DNA of 64,000 bases. Origin: Singulisphaera acidiphila DSM 18658. GTDB taxonomy: Bacteria > Planctomycetota > Planctomycetia > Isosphaerales > Isosphaeraceae. The stretch spans positions 2,108,001 to 2,172,000 of the forward strand of contig NC_019892.1 in assembly GCF_000242455.2 (NCBI RefSeq), written 5' to 3'. The position numbers were made by a program, and so were the translations under genes. Below are positions 18,367-28,200 of the stretch, piece by piece. The notes under the pieces were generated by a model. That model made no database searches and had not been told where the DNA came from. It worked only from the letters and a program-made list of their open reading frames with translations. Within the stretch, counting starts at the first letter, position 1, and every line of letters begins with the position of its first letter.

Positions 18367-19235
18367 TGCTCGGCCGCCTGAATGACTTGCTCGGGATGAT
18401 CAAGTTCAGCCACACGCTCTTCGCCCTGCCGTTCGCACTCCTGGGCGCGGCGCTTGCCGCGCATACGCCCGAAGGGTGGCAGGGACGGCCCCGCGACTGG
18501 CTCGGGATCTTGCTCTGCATGGCGACCGCGCGGTCGGCCGCGATGGCGTTCAATCGTCTCGCCGACCGACGGATCGACGCCTTGAACCCGCGTACGGCGA
18601 TGCGACACCTTCCCAGCGGACAGCTCTCGGTGGCCTCGGTGGTCCTCTTCACGGTGGCTTGCATCGTCGCGTTCGGAGCGTCAACCCTGCTCTTCTTACC
18701 GAACCCGTGGCCGCTCCGACTCTCGATCCCGGTTCTCCTCTGGCTGCTCGGTTACTCCTATGCCAAGCGGTTCACGAGCCTGGCGCACGTCTGGCTGGGC
18801 GTGGCGCTGATGTTGGCCCCGATCGCTGCCTGGATTGCGCTGCGAGGAGACCTGGCGTGGCCCCCGGTCCTCCTCGGCCTGGCGGTCCTCTTCTGGGTCT
18901 CGGGCTTCGACATTATCTACGCCTGCCAGGATGCTGACTTTGATCGCGAGGCCGGGTTGCACAGCATTCCGTCGCGGTTTGGTGTGCGCAAGGCGTTGCG
19001 GTTTGCCGCCGTCTGTCACGCGATCATGATCGTCGCCTTGCTCGCGCTCGGCTGGTCCTATCCGCTCGGTTGGCTCTACTTCGTCGGGATCGGGGCGGCC
19101 GCGTTGCTCCTGGTCTACGAGCATGCCCTCGTCCGCCCCGACGATCTGACGCGGGTCAACGTCGCTTTTTTTCAGGTCAACATTGCGATCAGCATGGGAC
19201 TTCTCGCGGTCGGCGTGCTCGATCTCTTGATCTGA
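18366..19235 (+). CDS. UbiA-type prenyltransferase (MqnP-like)
   Basis: A 289-residue polytopic membrane protein of the UbiA superfamily. The two Asp-rich motifs are NRLADRRIDALNPRT (about residues 60-74) and DADFDREAGLHSIP (about 195-208), which bind Mg-polyprenyl diphosphate. Eight or nine transmembrane helices are visible. It would attach the isoprenoid chain to the aromatic ring in menaquinone synthesis. FSHTLFALPFAL at the N-terminus is typical of 4-hydroxybenzoate prenyltransferase/MqnP. Neighbouring ubiE, ubiX and ubiD make the assignment to MqnP reasonable. It ends 12 bases from the convergent FG-GAP gene. Confidence 0.88.
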   Translation: MLGRLNDLLGMIKFSHTLFALPFALLGAALAAHTPEGWQGRPRDWLGILLCMATARSAAMAFNRLADRRIDALNPRTAMRHLPSGQLSVASVVLFTVACIVAFGASTLLFLPNPWPLRLSIPVLLWLLGYSYAKRFTSLAHVWLGVALMLAPIAAWIALRGDLAWPPVLLGLAVLFWVSGFDIIYACQDADFDREAGLHSIPSRFGVRKALRFAAVCHAIMIVALLALGWSYPLGWLYFVGIGAAALLLVYEHALVRPDDLTRVNVAFFQVNIAISMGLLAVGVLDLLI

Positions 19236-19247
19236 TGAGCGTGGTCG

Positions 19248-22200
19248 TCACCGCGTTGCCGCGCCCCGGGTCTGGTACTTCCGGAGATACTCGCGATAGG
19301 CCGGATCAACGGGGCGCATTCCCTCCGGCCCGAACGGGTAGGCCGGCATCTCTCGCCAGGGGAGTGGACCGACGAAATCGCCGGACGACGTGAACGGGTC
19401 GGCATCCTTGCAATAGCCAACGGCATTCAGGACATAGCTTCGCGTCCACCCGTCCGGCAAGTTCGGTGCGAGGGCCGCGTCGAATTCAAGCCGAACTTCG
19501 TCGCCCGGTCCGAGCACGCAGAGCTGGTCGTCGTCCGTTTGCAGAAGGCATGCAACGTCACCGAGCCGGGTCAGCGCCCCCTCCATTCGTGCGAGCGGAG
19601 CCGGATCGACACGGCTGTAGTCGTAGAGGAGTGGCAGCCGTCCATCCGGCGAATACTCCCGGAGGTATCCACGTTCACTGAGCTGGGCTCGAGCGACCGG
19701 CAGGGTCTGGATTCGGATAGGAAGGTCGCGTTCACGAACGGCGATGAAGGCCTGGTCCCAATAACACTCCATGTTCGTCTTGATCCGAAGGATGCAGGTC
19801 GGCCCTGTCAGCTTGCCCGTCAGGTCGAGCGTGGTGCGGCGGGGAAGTCCGGCAGGATATCCCGCGTTCAGCTCAATCACTTCCCAGGTCCCATCCTCGC
19901 GTTGGCGCTCGATCGACGGCGGCTGCAACGGAACCGCCGCTGTCGCCGCCGCGTAGTTCGTCTGTGAGTACGGGTATTCCACCCACCCCGCCAGGCAGAG
20001 GACCAGCGGGTCGGCCTTCCCGTATCCACGCAGTCGATCGCCGAAATCGAGGACGATCCCATGCGGTTCCGTGTAGCCGATCCAGCCATTCAGAATGGCA
20101 AATTGATCGACGGTTCGCCGATCCCATGACCGGAGGATCTCGGTCACATCGCGGCCCTTGAGGTCGGTGGCCCGAACCGGATCGATCGCCGTCCTCCAGG
20201 CCAGGACTTCCCCCGTCGGGCGAGGGCCGTCCGGGGCAAAGCGCTCGTCGGGGGTGACGCTGATGTTGGCTGGTCGATCGACAACGGAAAGGGTGATTTT
20301 GTCGAGATAGGCGCACTCGTCCATCGGTTCAGTCACCGCGAGGCGATAGACGCCGTGCTCGGGCCGAAGCTGTTCGGAGCTGATTGCGAGCGATTCATCG
20401 CGATCGGGGGCGCTGTAGACGCCGGGCGCAACGAGGTAGCCGAGACCTCCCCCGCCGAGGAAGTCGCCAAGGCAGACGAACTCTTCGTTGTTCCACGTGA
20501 AAAGTACAGGGCAACTGCCGGTCTTCCGGTTGTGCTCAACGACCCGAAGCGCTTTGTCGGCCGTCACGTTCAACTCGCACTGCATGGTGCCGTCGGGCCA
20601 GCGGAGCCGGAGTAAGGCCGTCGACGTGAACGGTCCCAGGCCGAGTACGACGGGGCCAACCGACTGAGAAAGGCCGGCCTCGCGCGTGGTATGGTCATAG
20701 GTCACGTTGAGGCCCTCCCCTTCCAGGGAGACGCGCGCGCCCAAGCCCTGCGAGTTCGTTCGCATCGGCGCGGGGTAAACTTTCCAACGGCCCGCCAGGT
20801 CGAGTGCCAGCCAATGTTGGCCGTTCCCCAGGTTCCGCGCGATCGAGGGAGACTCGCCCTCGCGAATCAGGATGAGGTCGGGAAGTGGATCGCCGATCAG
20901 GTCGCTTACCGCCAGGCCGATCGACTTCTTGAGGGGGTCGGTTCTCGGACTGAGCGCCAGCGGTCGCGACCTGAGCCGTTGACCGTCGTTGCGTCCCCAG
21001 TGGGGACCGGTCATCTCACCGGCCGTGGCGAGTCCGATCAGGTCGGGCCAGGTGTCGAGATCGAGGTCGGTGGCGGTCGCCGATCGCCAGTTGTGGGCGT
21101 CGGTCGGCCAGCGTTGCCAGGTGATCGGTCCCCCTGCCCTTGCCCGAACCGTCGTGTTCCTCCAGAGTTGGACCGGTGCCGAGCCGGCCAGCACGGCGAG
21201 GTCCGCGCGCCCGTCCTTGTCGAGGTCGGTGACGAGCAGACCATTGATGGCGTCAGGGGGGGAGGGAACGTCAAGTGCGATTGCGTGGAATCGGCCCAGA
21301 CGGTCGTTCAGCAACGCGACCGGGCCGGCGCCGTCCGAGCAGAGGACGAGGTCGATGTCGCGGTCGTCATCGAGGTCGAGCGCGGCGACTGCGGTGTGCC
21401 GGTTGTGACCACCGGCAAGAGCTTCGGAGTCTGGCCACTTCGTGAAGGCCACGGATAGACCGGCGGTCGCGGGGAGGTCGTCGGTCGCCAATGCCAACGG
21501 GGCCCAGTTGTCTTGCGGTCGGCCAAGCACCGGTGCGGCCTTGCCGTCATTCCGGAGCACGAGGTTGGGCACTCCGGCAGGCTTTTGATCCGTGAACGCG
21601 GAGTCAGCGTCATTGACACTCGCGTAGTTGATGATGTAGAGATCGAGGTCTCCGTCTTGATCGAGGTCGAGCCAGCGCGCGGTTAGGCTGATGGTGGACG
21701 AATCGGTCAGACCAGCGAGAGCGCTCACATCTTCAAAGCTCTTGCCTTGGTTGCGATAGAGCCGGTTATCCCCGACCCCGGTCAGGACGAGGTCGAGCTT
21801 GCGATCGGCGTCGAAGTCGGCAACGGCCACCCCCACGCTCGCGCGGTCGAGCGGAAGGCCGAAGGATTCGGTTGCATCCTCGAAGGTTCCATCCCCACGA
21901 TTCAGGAGGAGGATGTCCCGGATTCCGTGAGGCCCGAGGATCGAGGCCGTGAGGAGGAGGTCTGCTTGGCCGTCACCGTTGGCGTCGAAGGTTGCGACGC
22001 TGGCTCCGGACCGATCTCGGATCCGCCCGAGGAGAGCCGTGGGGCCTTGGAAGTCTGCCCTCGTGACCCATCGATCGCCGGGGCGAAGTGTCACCTCGAG
22101 CGGTCGAGGGGCATCGAAACGCGGCGGAATCTCGGGTGCTGAGGTCCGCCTTGGCGTTTGCGTCGGGTCGATGATGCTTGCGTAATGGCCCATCTCACCG

Positions 22201-23021
22201 TAGAAGGTGTCGGAGGTTTCACCGGGGCCCGCGACGTTGCTCCGGGGGTTGAGACGCTTCCAGAGGTCGAGGACCTCCTTCTGCTGGGCCGATTCTCCAG
22301 CCCAGGCGTGGGCCGTCTGGAGCTTGTAGAGGGCGCTCACGAGGTAGGGGTTGAGCTCGACCGCTTTGCGATAGAGTGGGATCAGCGCGTGGGCCTGGTC
22401 AGGTCCGGCCGTGCGATCAGGGTCGCCGGGATCGGTCATTGTGCTGCCGGCTTTATACCAGGCGTGGGCGTCGGCTGGGTCGTGCTCTGTGACGAACACG
22501 AATTCGGGATGGGCTTCGCCGAGTCGGCCCAGGGTTTCCAAGATGATGCCACGACAATAGTGTGCGTGGAGATTGGCCGGTTCGCGTTTGAGTACCTCGC
22601 CCAGGATGTCGAGCGCCTCTTGATAGTGATCTCGTTCCGGAGTGGGTTGATCCGTTTGGACGGTGACGGCGCTGCCGGTCTGGTTCAGTAATGCGATCGC
22701 CAGGTTGATCGAGCCGGAGATCCATCCCGGAGCCCGCTTCTGGACTTCGCGAAACGCGGCGACGGCATCGTCGTACTCGTAACGCTCCATGGCCCCAAGC
22801 CCCTTCAGATGGGCTCGCAGCACGGCTTCAAATTGGGCTGCGGGGATCTCGTCGCGGGGCGGCACGACGGCTGGTGGCGAGCTTCGGCTTGAGTCGTTCG
22901 ATTGACTTGCCGCCTCCTTCGCGCGCTTGGCGGTATCCGATTCCGACGAGCAGGCTAGCGTCATCGCCAGAGCGCACACGACGAAGATCGATCTCCATCC
23001 GGGGGGAAGCAACGGACGCAT
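19248..23021 (-). CDS. Giant FG-GAP/ASPIC-UnbV lipoprotein with TPR region
   Basis: A 1257-residue exported protein. The signal peptide ends in a lipobox-like LAC (about residue 24). Residues about 45-250 form TPR-like helices (AVAAFREVQKRAPGWIS, ILGEVLKREPANLHAHYCRG). Residues about 290-740 carry many FG-GAP/VCBS calcium-loop repeats such as DANGDGQADLLL, DFDADRKLDLVL and DQDGDLDLYI, the beta-propeller type. An ASPIC/UnbV segment follows (SLEGEGLNVTYDHTTREAG, then LRWPDGTMQ). The final 380 residues are unassigned. Such CRTAC1-like proteins are expanded in planctomycetes and probably bind polymers or partners at the surface. The ATG at 23021 is preferred over a TTG one codon earlier. Confidence 0.85.
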   Translation of the reverse strand: MRPLLPPGWRSIFVVCALAMTLACSSESDTAKRAKEAASQSNDSSRSSPPAVVPPRDEIPAAQFEAVLRAHLKGLGAMERYEYDDAVAAFREVQKRAPGWISGSINLAIALLNQTGSAVTVQTDQPTPERDHYQEALDILGEVLKREPANLHAHYCRGIILETLGRLGEAHPEFVFVTEHDPADAHAWYKAGSTMTDPGDPDRTAGPDQAHALIPLYRKAVELNPYLVSALYKLQTAHAWAGESAQQKEVLDLWKRLNPRSNVAGPGETSDTFYGEMGHYASIIDPTQTPRRTSAPEIPPRFDAPRPLEVTLRPGDRWVTRADFQGPTALLGRIRDRSGASVATFDANGDGQADLLLTASILGPHGIRDILLLNRGDGTFEDATESFGLPLDRASVGVAVADFDADRKLDLVLTGVGDNRLYRNQGKSFEDVSALAGLTDSSTISLTARWLDLDQDGDLDLYIINYASVNDADSAFTDQKPAGVPNLVLRNDGKAAPVLGRPQDNWAPLALATDDLPATAGLSVAFTKWPDSEALAGGHNRHTAVAALDLDDDRDIDLVLCSDGAGPVALLNDRLGRFHAIALDVPSPPDAINGLLVTDLDKDGRADLAVLAGSAPVQLWRNTTVRARAGGPITWQRWPTDAHNWRSATATDLDLDTWPDLIGLATAGEMTGPHWGRNDGQRLRSRPLALSPRTDPLKKSIGLAVSDLIGDPLPDLILIREGESPSIARNLGNGQHWLALDLAGRWKVYPAPMRTNSQGLGARVSLEGEGLNVTYDHTTREAGLSQSVGPVVLGLGPFTSTALLRLRWPDGTMQCELNVTADKALRVVEHNRKTGSCPVLFTWNNEEFVCLGDFLGGGGLGYLVAPGVYSAPDRDESLAISSEQLRPEHGVYRLAVTEPMDECAYLDKITLSVVDRPANISVTPDERFAPDGPRPTGEVLAWRTAIDPVRATDLKGRDVTEILRSWDRRTVDQFAILNGWIGYTEPHGIVLDFGDRLRGYGKADPLVLCLAGWVEYPYSQTNYAAATAAVPLQPPSIERQREDGTWEVIELNAGYPAGLPRRTTLDLTGKLTGPTCILRIKTNMECYWDQAFIAVRERDLPIRIQTLPVARAQLSERGYLREYSPDGRLPLLYDYSRVDPAPLARMEGALTRLGDVACLLQTDDDQLCVLGPGDEVRLEFDAALAPNLPDGWTRSYVLNAVGYCKDADPFTSSGDFVGPLPWREMPAYPFGPEGMRPVDPAYREYLRKYQTRGAATR

Positions 23022-23159
23022 CAATGGCTCCAGATGTAGCCGAACCCAGGCACGGCTCTCCTCAAGGGGGAGAGCTGGGCCCGGAACGGTTGACTTTTGG
23101 GCGGCGCACGGATCGTGGGTTTGACGACACGATGATACGCGATGCGGATGCCGGTTGCC

Positions 23160-24104
23160 TCAGCGCGGGGAGCGCAGGCCTGGATTTTTGAACGGAAGTG
23201 AGGGAGGTGAGAAGTGAAGTCCTTCGCGAAGGTGATTGAGCATGTGATGCCCTTCGCGTCGACTCCGCTCGGCGCGAAGGGCGCCTAGGTCGATCGGGGC
23301 AACCACGATCTTCTCACCCGGGCCGGGGTCGGCCTGAGCGAGGATGCGGCCGTCGAAGTCAACGACCATGCTTCCGCCCGGCCACGAGAACGGTGGGAAA
23401 TTCGTGGCACTCGCCCCTTGGTTCGACGCGACGACGAAGGCGAAATTTTCGATCGCGCGCACGCGATTGAAGAGAGTCCACCAGTCCATGGGTGGGGTGG
23501 CTCCCCAGGGGTCCATGTAGGCGGAGACGCGGATCAGGACCTCAGCCCCCCCCTGCCCCAGAGCGCGGATCGCCTCGGGAAAAAGCCAGTCGTAGCAGAT
23601 CGCCGCCCCCAGGCGGCCGATCTCGGTTTCGACGACGGGAAAGAGGGGCTCACCGTAACCAGGGAGATCCAGCGGGCTGGCGTGCAGCTCCCAAGGAAGC
23701 CACGGGTTCACTTTCCGGTAGCGGCTGAGGATGCCGTCCGGGCCGATCAGACATGTCGTGTTGAAGACCTGGCCGGGCCAGCGGCGGTCGACTTCGAGGA
23801 AGGTCCCGGTCTGAATCCAGACCCCATGCTGACGGGCCTTGGCGACGTAGCGGTCGGTCAATTCGTTGGGGATCTCAACGGCCAGGCGGTCCGCCAATTC
23901 CTCGACCGTCTCGTAGATCGGAGCCGCGTGGGCAAACTCGGGGAAGACGAGCAGCTTCACGTCGAAGACCGGCCGATAGGCGACCACGGCGCGATCCACC
24001 ATCGCGAGGAGTGTGTCGACTCGACTCGGGAGTTCGCTCCGGTCCCGAAGACAGGGGAGATCGGTCTGGCACGCGGCCGCGTAGTAACGACTGGGCTCGC
24101 TCAG
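23160..24104 (-). CDS. Carbon-nitrogen hydrolase (nitrilase family) with probable CTG start
   Basis: A nitrilase-superfamily amidase of about 314 residues. The Glu-Lys-Cys triad is visible in FPEFAH, YRKVNPW and ICYDW. The first ATG, at 24002, lies after the first helix of the fold. The frame upstream encodes the conserved opening strand YYAAACQTDLP and is open to a TGA at 24150-24152, yet has no ATG, GTG or TTG. The only initiation-competent codon is CTG at 24104, preceded by TTGAGG (24117-24112) at a suitable distance. A CTG start is therefore the best reading. It lies 45 bases downstream of the TPR gene, probably in one operon. The substrate is unknown. Confidence 0.8.
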   Translation of the reverse strand: MSEPSRYYAAACQTDLPCLRDRSELPSRVDTLLAMVDRAVVAYRPVFDVKLLVFPEFAHAAPIYETVEELADRLAVEIPNELTDRYVAKARQHGVWIQTGTFLEVDRRWPGQVFNTTCLIGPDGILSRYRKVNPWLPWELHASPLDLPGYGEPLFPVVETEIGRLGAAICYDWLFPEAIRALGQGGAEVLIRVSAYMDPWGATPPMDWWTLFNRVRAIENFAFVVASNQGASATNFPPFSWPGGSMVVDFDGRILAQADPGPGEKIVVAPIDLGALRAERSRREGHHMLNHLREGLHFSPPSLPFKNPGLRSPR

Positions 24105-24149
24105 GGGGAAGTCCTCAACAGAAGCAGGTCGGTGCTGGTGATTTGGCGG

Positions 24150-24995
24150 TCATCGTACCAGCAACGGATCTGCGGAGCGAGAAGCCTCCAGGAACGCTTC
24201 CAGTGTCGCATCGGGTTGGCGGTCGGATAACCGCACGAAGATGTCGGCCGCCTTCTGAGTTCGGCCCGACAGATACCACTGGGCGCCGAGTACGAGCCAG
24301 GCGTCGCGGTCGCCCGGTGTCGCTTGGAGGTGGGACTCGAGCCGGGCGATCTGCTTGGCGAAGTCGGCGGGCTCGCTGTAGATCGATTGGATGTCGCCAC
24401 CGTTGATGATCCAACCGGGCTCGGCCGCTTGCGCGGTTCGGAGGTAGTCGGCGGCTTCATCGTAGTGACCGCGAACCAAGGCAATTTGAGCAAGGCGAAC
24501 TTGGGGTGCGGCGGAGTTTGGATTGGCGCGAGCGGCCTGCTCGTAGCGCTCTTCGGCCTTTCGTGTATTGCCACCGCGGAACAGGCGATCGCCAAAGGTC
24601 ACAAGCTGGGCCGCTCGAGCAGGGTCAACCTTTCGTTTGGCAACCCCAGCTTGAGGGCGGGCGACGGGGACTCCTTGACGAGGGAGTGGACCAGCCAGTC
24701 CGAAGTTACCGGGGTTGGGTGGCTGGGGAACCGCGACCGGCACAAGAATGGCCGGCATGATCAGGGGAGGCATCGGCGGAAGAATCGTCACCGGACGCCC
24801 GTCGGGACCGATCGTCTGATAGTACGGGAAGGGGTAGCTCCGCCAGCCCGACGAGCCGCTCACGGCTGCCGGAATACTTGCCGTGGGCATCGATCCTGAG
24901 GTGGGCGGCGAATTACGATCCGACCCGAGAGCACTTGAGTCGACCGCCACTGCCAATAGTGCTGCGATACCAGTGAATGTTCGGAGGAACGACAT
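24150..24995 (-). CDS. Exported TPR-repeat protein
   Basis: A 281-residue protein with a signal peptide (FLRTFTGIAALLAVAVDSSALG), a Pro-rich linker (ILPPMPPLIMPAILVPVAVPQPP) and a C-terminal tetratricopeptide region from about residue 130 (LFRGGNTRKAEERYEQAARANPNSAAP, then YDEAADYLRTAQAAEPG). It is probably a periplasmic scaffold. The ATG at 24995 has GGAGG about twelve bases upstream on the coding strand. It lies between the kinase gene upstream (259-base gap) and the nitrilase downstream (45-base gap), all on the same strand. No enzymatic motif is seen. Confidence 0.75.
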   Translation of the reverse strand: MSFLRTFTGIAALLAVAVDSSALGSDRNSPPTSGSMPTASIPAAVSGSSGWRSYPFPYYQTIGPDGRPVTILPPMPPLIMPAILVPVAVPQPPNPGNFGLAGPLPRQGVPVARPQAGVAKRKVDPARAAQLVTFGDRLFRGGNTRKAEERYEQAARANPNSAAPQVRLAQIALVRGHYDEAADYLRTAQAAEPGWIINGGDIQSIYSEPADFAKQIARLESHLQATPGDRDAWLVLGAQWYLSGRTQKAADIFVRLSDRQPDATLEAFLEASRSADPLLVR

Positions 24996-25253
24996 GATTC
25001 GCTCGACCTCCTTCCCTAGAAGGCCCTCACGCCCTGTTTCAATCCTTTGATTATCACCCATCAGTCGATGGAAAGGCAACGGACGTTCCTCCTCGCGCAC
25101 GACTGAATCGTCGAACGATCCCTAGACTACTATCGAAAGAATACGCAATTGTGCGACGGATTGTCGAAGGGAATGTCTTATCGAGTGAGGCCGGTTCTTT
25201 GTCCCGATCGCTTGTGAAGATCTTTGAGACTGCTGAACCACCTCGCTTCCCGC

Positions 25254-28200
25254 TCAGCGCCGGTCACGCTTCCTCAGCCCTACCTGAAGGCGGAGGAGGT
25301 CCGCGCCCAGGTTCAGTCGGGGGCGGCCGGGGTGGTAGCTGGGGTCAAGCTCAAGGTCAGCGGGCGAGACACTTCTGGGTTGGAGCCGGTCGTGGAATCG
25401 GACGCTTGGAGTCGACACGACACTGCCTTTGGGCCAAAGCGGCCCCGTCACGTTGCGGATGTGACTCTCACCCCAGAGCTTCACCCATTGACGGTGGACG
25501 TCGGGACGACGTGGAGTCGCGGGAGGAATCCCGGATCGTGCCAAGAAATGAGCGACATCGAATGCGTCGTTGGTTGACTGCCAGAAGAGTGCTCCACGCG
25601 AGAGTGAGTCCGGCTCAGTGCGGAGCAGGACACTTTCGGTGGCGACGCTGCTGCGATCGTAGCTGGCCAAGAAAACGCTGTCGTTCGTCGAGACCAGCCA
25701 GGGTCGATCCGGACCAGGGTTGGAACCCGGCCAAGTTCCCAGGCTGACGAAGTTCCCCTCGGCGGTGACCGTGCAATGGTCGATCCAGAGTTCCGCGTCG
25801 AATCGGTTCCGGGCAACCTTGGCAGGCCGAAGTTCAAACGCTGTCCCGCCTACGGCCATGGCGCAATTCGTGAAAGCGATGAATCCACGGCCGACCTCGG
25901 CTTGGAGCGCATCGCCGCCCGTGATCAGGAGCGTATCGTTCAAGAGGCAGATGGAGCGATCCGTGGACGTCTGAAAGAGGTTGGGAGGTTCCGGCCGTGG
26001 CTCGGTGCTTGTTGCCCGGAACGCGACCAGGTCTCCCCCCCCCTGCTCGACCGTGCCGGGAGCCGTCAGCCAACATCGGTTGAGAACCAGATGCCCCCCC
26101 TCCACGCGGATGAGGTGCTTCGGCTGCGCTGAGCCGTCGCGGGTGAGGCGGACATTGGTGAGAACCAGATCACCTCCGCGCACATCAATCAAGGCTTCAC
26201 CGGACGACCCTTTTACAGGCGACCAGATGATCGGGGGAAGGTCGGGAGAGCGTGCTGGGTCGGGCTGGACCTCCAATGATAGGCCGACCGGGAGTTGGAT
26301 CGGAGTCGAGAACGGGGAACCACTTCCGCTGACCAAGACGCGAAGTCGCCGGTCATCCTGTCGCACGTGATCGCGGAGGAAGAGGCCGAGGTCGCCATTC
26401 CAGGGGGAAGCCGAGAGGTTGAAAGTGAGCACGCGCTCGGCGAGGGGCTCCGCCCAGGTTGTCGCTTGATCCGGAGTTGTCGGCGTCGTCGCGCTCGACG
26501 GCCGGGGCGCGACGCCAACCTTGGACGTCGGCTTTGGGGGAGAATGCGGGACGAGCCGGGGGATTGAAACGCGGTTGAAGGGCTCGAATGACTTGTTGAG
26601 GAGGTACGGACTTGGCGACGCGACCCGAGTCAGGGTGCCCGCACGTTCCGACGCGAGTGCCATGAGATCGGCTGGAGCAATCAAATAAGGCGCGACTGGA
26701 ATCGGCCATCGCGCGAGGTCCTCGATGTTTCCGGGCGCCAGTTCCGGCCAGATCCCCCGAGCCGCCGCAAGATTGGCCACCTTGGCCGCCCGCCCTTTAC
26801 CGGGCGAGAACCAATCGTGCCAGCCTGCGAAGATGTTGAAATCACCCGCCCACTGAATCTGCTCGTTGGGCCGGGCCTCCTCCAAGGGCGAGACCAGCAG
26901 GCTCGACGTTCCCTCACCTGCCATTTGGGCGAACGTTGACCCAAGCGCCCGAAGCGCGACAGGTCGGGGGCGGCCAGGCCCTGACGTGGCATCCACCTCC
27001 AGGAGTGCGCCTCGGCTACAGAGCAAGCTCCGAACGAATTGAATCGTCCGCTCCGAGTCCGGCTCCGGAGACCCTGATTGGATCAGAGGAGCTCCCCCGC
27101 TCGCGACCACCGACCGAGTGAAGATCGCGTCGATGCTGCCACCGTTCAGGGCTAGAGCGGAATAGGCTGTACCTCGGACCAACGTCTCTTCGACCCGCAC
27201 TCGTGAAGGACGGGGCGAGCTCGCGGTGCGAACCAAGGCGAAGGGGCGTCGCTGGGGGTTGAGAATTGTGATCGTGCAGTCGCTAAGCGTCAGGTTCCCT
27301 CCTCGGCAGAGGAAGAGGGATGTTTGGGCCAGTGGCAGGCGCTGGACGTTGACGATCAGATCAAGACCCTTGAGGAAGAGATTCTTGCCGTCAAGGATGA
27401 CCACGGCCGGCTGCTCCCAAACCACATCGAGCTGGGGGGGCTCGATGCAGACGATCGGCCGGTGTCCGTCGCGAGCTCGGATCATCAGCGCGTCGCCGCG
27501 AATCCGCATGTCGTCTTCGAAGAAGGGGCCGTGGTCGGCGACCTCGATCGTTCCTCCGATGGCGGCTTCAAGCGCCGGCTTCAGCGCATGCTTCTGATTG
27601 GGATCGCGAGGATCGACCGCACGCTGAACGGTAAAGAAGTGATCGCCGAGACGATCGGGAACTCGGTTCCTCGCCCAGGCTGGCACAAACTGCCGCTCGA
27701 GTTCGGGGCCATAGTCAGGTTCCGGGAGCACCGCCGTGACCGGGTCATCCGGCTCGACCCAGGCCGTTGCCGACACGGCTTCCGTGGTCGCCGGCCGGCG
27801 AGGCGACTTCGTGACCGCTGGCGTCATGGGCTGAGTCGAAGCCAGTCGGGGAGGCGTAGGGGTTGGCTGAGCTTCCGGGGTATCGACCGGTTCTGGAGCC
27901 GACGATGTCGCTGGAAGCTCATGCCGATCCACCTGGACGATCGGTGACGGCCGTGAGGCGAGGTAGAGCTGATGGACCCCGATGACGAAAACGATCAGCC
28001 CTAAGCCGAGCAGCGAGTAAGTGAGCACCAACTTCTTGGTCGTATCGTCGTAGGTGCGCGACCCCGACAGATACGAGGCGTGTTCGAGTGCATCGTTCTC
28101 TTCATCCTCGAGGAGTGCATCAGCCAACAGGCCGGGGCCGGTCGATCGGGTTGAGGGCGCGAGCGGTGCCGTTCTTCGGACCGGAACGCTCACCGGGGCG

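Noticed and set aside
20489..20504. Fifth parS-like sequence TGTTCCACGTGAAAAG
   Set aside because: It lies inside the FG-GAP gene and has a mismatch at a conserved arm position; it probably reflects the codons for FTWNN.
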